A stretch of DNA of 64,000 nt, taken from positions 124,950 through 188,949 of the forward strand of contig WGMK01000022.1 in assembly GCA_016125095.1 (NCBI GenBank). Direction: 5' to 3'. This DNA is from Candidatus Hydrogenedens sp. Its GTDB lineage: Bacteria; Hydrogenedentota; Hydrogenedentia; Hydrogenedentales; JAEUWI01. Below are positions 61,076-64,000 of this stretch, piece after piece. The stretch's first letter is position 1; every line of letters starts with the position of its first letter. Under the pieces are notes generated by a model. It saw nothing but the letters and a program-made list of their open reading frames with translations. It made no database searches and had not been told where the DNA came from. A program made the translations under genes and the position numbers.

Positions 61076-61645
61076 ATGTCCAAGAGAATGCTTGCCAGTC
61101 TGGCCGCTGCGGTGTGTGCGCTGGGTGCCACCGGATGCACCATCGATATCCAGCCCACGCTGCCGCCGGTCGTGACCGAATTCCAATACCCGCTGCCGCC
61201 GCTCGTGCCGATTGTGTCGGATCTCTTCCTACCGAAGATCGATCTCTGCGCCACGGCCTCGGAAGAGGCCATCGACGAATCCCTCTCGACCGTGCCCTTC
61301 GGCGGGCTGCTGGCGGACTGGATAGAGATAGAGCGCATCGAGCTGGTGCAGGCCGTAATGGAAGGCACCGCGCCGCCGGATTCCACTTTCGAGGGGTTCA
61401 CGGAGGTCAGCATCCTGCAATCGGGCACGGTGCTGCTCACGGCCACCGAGGGCGACGGCATCGAGGGCAATCGGATTGAACTGACCCCGCAGCAGCAGGT
61501 GAACTTGTGGGAGGCGATCCAGCGCTGCCCCGACGAACCGGCCGAACTCACCGTGCGGGCGCGCGGTCTCATGCCGCTCAAGGCGCCCACCCGCTGGGAA
61601 ATGCGCGTCACCGTGCGGCTCGTCGCATCGGTGAATCCGTTCTAA
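61076..61645 (+). CDS. lipoprotein of unknown function
   Basis: Protein of 189 residues with lipobox ALGATGC (Cys21), Pro-rich start, then PPLVPIVSDLFLPKIDLCA and beta-rich stretches (IEIERIELVQAVMEG, VSILQSGTVLLTATEGDGI). It resembles a single periplasmic Ig-like domain, with no enzyme motif. GGGGAG lies about 10 bases before the ATG. Function unknown. Confidence 0.7.
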   Translation: MSKRMLASLAAAVCALGATGCTIDIQPTLPPVVTEFQYPLPPLVPIVSDLFLPKIDLCATASEEAIDESLSTVPFGGLLADWIEIERIELVQAVMEGTAPPDSTFEGFTEVSILQSGTVLLTATEGDGIEGNRIELTPQQQVNLWEAIQRCPDEPAELTVRARGLMPLKAPTRWEMRVTVRLVASVNPF

Positions 61646-61650
61646 CGCCA

Positions 61651-61674
61651 GAAGGCGGGCCGAGGCCCGCCTTC
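61651..61674. terminator. stem-loop between convergent genes, without T-tract
   Basis: GAAGGCGGGCC (61651-61661) and its complement GGCCCGCCTTC (61664-61674), spaced by two bases, sit between stops at 61645 and 61712. No T-run on either strand, so it may be a bidirectional RNA stabiliser rather than an intrinsic terminator. Confidence 0.45.
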
Positions 61675-61711
61675 GCACGATGGAATTGCGAATCGACTCG
61701 CTGTCGGGAAT

Positions 61712-63688
61712 CTAGTCTTCCTTCTCTTCCGCGTCCTCGCCTTTGGTCTGCTGCAGCCGTTCATATTCCAGCGGGTGGCGCTCCTTGAACTCTTCGTTGG
61801 TAATGCGGCCGGTGAGCCAGGCCCAGTTCATGGGGTAGGCGTCGGGCGCGACGATGACGAAGAAGAGGTGCCAGACAACGATCGTGCCGACGGCGAGCCA
61901 GGCTTCGTAGTAGTGGACCAGCGCGGCTACGTCGAGCCAGAGCTTGGGCCAGTATCGCAGGAAGGCATCGGCGTACCAGATGCAAAGGCCGGTGGCGATC
62001 ATCAGCAGCGTGCCCCACCAAAGGCCCCAGTACTCGAACTTCTCGGGGTAGCCGTAGCGGTCGAAGCGCGGGCGTTCCTTCCGCAGCCCGAGCATGTAGC
62101 CGATGTTCAGGAAGGCGTCGGCGAAGTCGCGCCGGGTGAGCATGAAGGCGCGCAGTTCGCCGCGGCCGCCGCGCGTGAACACGAGGTACAGCAGGTTCAC
62201 GACGGTCACGCCAATGAACACAATGGCGGCCCAGCGGTGGATATCGGCGCGGACTTCGAGGCCGTCGTTGCCGAAGAAGACGAGGTTCGACCACAGGGCA
62301 TCGGGGAAGCGCAGCGCGAAACCGCTCAGCGCGAGCACGGTGAACGAGAGCATGAGCACCACGTGGCCGATGCGCTGGCCGCGATTGAAGCGTTGGTGCG
62401 TGCCGCGGAGCTGGGCCTGCAGGGCGAACTTTGCCCGGGCGTGCTTCGCGAGTATCAGCAGGTTGTGTAGGGCCATACCGCCCAGCACCACCGCGATCAG
62501 CCACAGGTACACCAGCCGCACGATACCTAATATCTTCTGGTCGGGACTCGTCGGCACGATGTGCACGGAGCCCGCGGCGAAATTCGGACCGGCGTCCTCG
62601 TGGCATTGCGCGCAAGTGTTTACCAGGTTGGCCGGATTGATGCTCGAAGCGGGATCGGACTTGGGCAGGATGTTGTGTACGCCGTGGCAGTTGGTGCAAT
62701 CGGCGACCACCTGCGAGCCCGTGCCCGTGGCCAGGCCGTGGTAGCTGTCCATATAGCTTGCCTGCCGCTGGAAGGTGATGCCGTAGCGCGTCATGACTTT
62801 TTCATCGTCGTGGCAGCGGGGGCAGGTCTCTCGGGAGATCATCTGCTTGCTGACCGTCGAGGCGGCCTGATCGGGCGCCTCGATATCGTGCTCGCCGTGG
62901 CAGTCGATGCAGGTGGGCGCATCGCGGATGCCCGCCTCCAGCGCCTTCCCGTGGATGCTCGCCATGAACTCGGCTTTTTCCGCGGCATGGCATTGGCCGC
63001 ACGTATTGGCCACGTTCCAGCGGTTCACTTTGGAAGCCGGGTCCTGCGCGGGCAGGATCGTGTGCGTGCCGTGGCAGTCGTTACAAACGGCGGCCTCGAG
63101 ATTGCCCGCCAGGATGTTCTTGGCGTGCACGCTGTTCAGGTAGCGGTCGGAGGGCTCGGCCACCGAGACCATGTGCCGTTTGATGAGGTCCGGATCCGAG
63201 TGGCACTTGCCGCAGGTTTCCGGCAGATTGCGCGGGTGCGTCATCGACAACGGATCCTCGTGTCCGCGGATGTCGTGCGCGCCGTGGCAATCGCGGCAGC
63301 CGTGCACATCGCCCGAGCCGTTCTGCAGCGCCTGGCCATGCAGGCTGGCGGCGTATTCCTCGGCCTCGGTGTGGCACACGCCGCAGTTTACCGGCGCCAG
63401 CGATTCGGCGTGCGGCAGCTCGGCGATGTCGGCATGGCAGGAATCGCAACTCATGGGGCCATGCTTCGAGGCGCGGAAGGCCTCTTCGTCCACATAGAGC
63501 GAGATGACCCGCCCGTCGGCCGTGGTCTTCGAGGCGCTGGGATCGGCGTGGCAGATCATGCAGTCCGCGTCGTCGATGGCGGCGGCGCGCAGGGCCGTCA
63601 AGCACAGCAGCACGACCACGGCGCCGGGACGGACGGCGGAAAAAATAGAGACATAGCGGCGGGTGGAATTCAAAGTGCGCGGGCTCAT
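61712..63688 (-). CDS. 11-haem cytochrome c fused to cytochrome b561-like domain
   Basis: Protein of 658 residues with N-terminal signal (about 20-38). Eleven CxxCH sites (CMICH, CDSCH, CGVCH, CRDCH, CGKCH, CNDCH, CGQCH, CIDCH, CPRCH, CTNCH, CAQCH) span residues about 43-365. Then a membrane part with about five helices (about 390-625), including HNLLILAKHARAK, FTVLALSGFALRF and HYYEAWLAVGTIVVWHLFF with candidate haem b His ligands. Such fusions act in quinol-to-periplasm electron transfer; the terminal acceptor is unknown. AGGAGG lies 9 bases before the ATG. The stop is 66 bases from the lipoprotein stop. Confidence 0.9.
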   Translation of the reverse strand: MSPRTLNSTRRYVSIFSAVRPGAVVVLLCLTALRAAAIDDADCMICHADPSASKTTADGRVISLYVDEEAFRASKHGPMSCDSCHADIAELPHAESLAPVNCGVCHTEAEEYAASLHGQALQNGSGDVHGCRDCHGAHDIRGHEDPLSMTHPRNLPETCGKCHSDPDLIKRHMVSVAEPSDRYLNSVHAKNILAGNLEAAVCNDCHGTHTILPAQDPASKVNRWNVANTCGQCHAAEKAEFMASIHGKALEAGIRDAPTCIDCHGEHDIEAPDQAASTVSKQMISRETCPRCHDDEKVMTRYGITFQRQASYMDSYHGLATGTGSQVVADCTNCHGVHNILPKSDPASSINPANLVNTCAQCHEDAGPNFAAGSVHIVPTSPDQKILGIVRLVYLWLIAVVLGGMALHNLLILAKHARAKFALQAQLRGTHQRFNRGQRIGHVVLMLSFTVLALSGFALRFPDALWSNLVFFGNDGLEVRADIHRWAAIVFIGVTVVNLLYLVFTRGGRGELRAFMLTRRDFADAFLNIGYMLGLRKERPRFDRYGYPEKFEYWGLWWGTLLMIATGLCIWYADAFLRYWPKLWLDVAALVHYYEAWLAVGTIVVWHLFFVIVAPDAYPMNWAWLTGRITNEEFKERHPLEYERLQQTKGEDAEEKED

Positions 63689-63860
63689 GACGGCGGCCTC
63701 CTCTCAGGTTCAGGCCAGCTCTGACATGGATTCATATCAGGGAGCGCCGCGGGCGCGGACCGGATTCCGGAGGGGTCTCCTTCCTGGCGGAGGAATCTTC
63801 GCGTCACGCCCATCGGGCGTCCTAGTGATATTATCCATCAAGACACTGGCGTATTGCCAA
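63689..63860. other. intergenic region, no recognised feature
   Basis: Upstream region of the cytochrome gene. CCATCAAGAC (63835-63844) is repeated inverted as GTCTTGATGG (63912-63921). A short open frame here has no coding support and was not annotated. Confidence 0.4.
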
Positions 63861-64000
63861 TGGGCAGATTCAAACACTAAGTGCAACAGGCGGTCCTGTG
63901 CTTCGGTTCAGGTCTTGATGGTGTAGAGGACACCGCGGGGCCTTGCGGTAAGATGAGGTTTCTTGAGTACTTCAACTTACGCAGGAGACCCCGCGATGCC
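63861..64000 (+). mobile_element. probable left end of an IS30-family element, cut by window edge
   Basis: Starting near 63864 the sequence GGCAGATTCAAACAC then AAGTGCAACA resembles IS30-family ends (GATTCAA followed by GCAACA). After about 110 more bases AGGAGAC (63983-63989) precedes ATG at 63996 at a good distance, fitting the transposase start; only the first Met and part of a Pro codon are inside the window. Assignment is by recalled motif resemblance. Confidence 0.4.

Noticed and set aside
63663..63926. 87-residue plus-strand frame at the right edge
   Set aside because: Begins within the cytochrome start region, lacks a ribosome site and motifs, and crosses the proposed IS end.

Overview
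This is a GC-rich bacterial chromosome segment, mostly housekeeping genes mixed with secreted and surface proteins. The cell looks diderm: lipoproteins, an RND pump with its membrane-fusion protein, a PagL-like outer-membrane lipid A deacylase, a periplasmic multiheme cytochrome and type I signal peptidase. Several features recall the Planctomycetes/Lentisphaerae/Candidatus Hydrogenedentota sphere: two S1 sulfatases, a DUF2961 protein, secreted esterases, an exosortase, Gly-Glu-Gly linkers, and a Cys-rich EF-hand-like C-terminal module on four unrelated proteins. Hydrogenedentota is my best guess. It is an inference from domain style; no rRNA or tRNA gene was found.

Layout. 1-2.9 kb: the end of a VIT/VWA protein with a PEP-CTERM-type tail, overlapped by its probable exosortase. 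2.9-13.3 kb: sulfatase, mfd, MATE exporter, HemG-like flavodoxin, a secreted protein with the C-terminal module (copy 1), a small secreted protein and an acyl-ACP desaturase. 13.4-16.3 kb: a large interrupted palindrome, a long-form FabG, and a less GC-rich secreted protein with its own promoter. 16.3-28.6 kb: DUF2961 protein, yggT-thpR, carA with a hydrolase, an esterase, a tight glycosyltransferase-methyltransferase-tilS-hpt chain, a FadI-type thiolase, and a photolyase-tspO pair. 28.7-34 kb: lutC with a fused lutB-lutA, a haem lipoprotein, and a CHRD lipoprotein (module copy 2). 34.3-41.4 kb: fbaA, ispH, a secreted nuclease/phosphatase-like protein (copy 3), a polyprenyl-phosphate-type glycosyltransferase, an ATP-grasp/HAD fusion, a diguanylate cyclase and a lipoprotein. 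41.6-51 kb: RND pump, an unusual XRE-cyclase fusion, PagL-like protein and two sugar-type oxidoreductases. 51-54.4 kb: lepB, lepA, recO. 54.5-57.5 kb: a metal/cobalamin-type binding lipoprotein broken by an amber codon, then btaA-btaB for betaine lipid synthesis. 57.5-64 kb: a secreted beta-helix protein (copy 4), a second sulfatase, a lipoprotein, an 11-haem cytochrome fused to a cytochrome b, and the probable left end of an IS30-type element.

The strongest candidate for something undescribed is the shared C-terminal module at 11223-11516, 31986-32315, 37355-37651 and 57535-57826. It has two dockerin/EF-hand-like halves and four invariant cysteines, and it follows acidic Gly-Glu-Gly linkers. 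It sits on a repeat-domain protein, a CHRD lipoprotein, an EEP-type enzyme and a beta-helix protein, so it probably serves as a common sorting, anchoring or docking tag. Second in interest are the XRE-nucleotidyl cyclase fusion beside the RND pump and the btaAB operon, whose promoter contains an inverted repeat.
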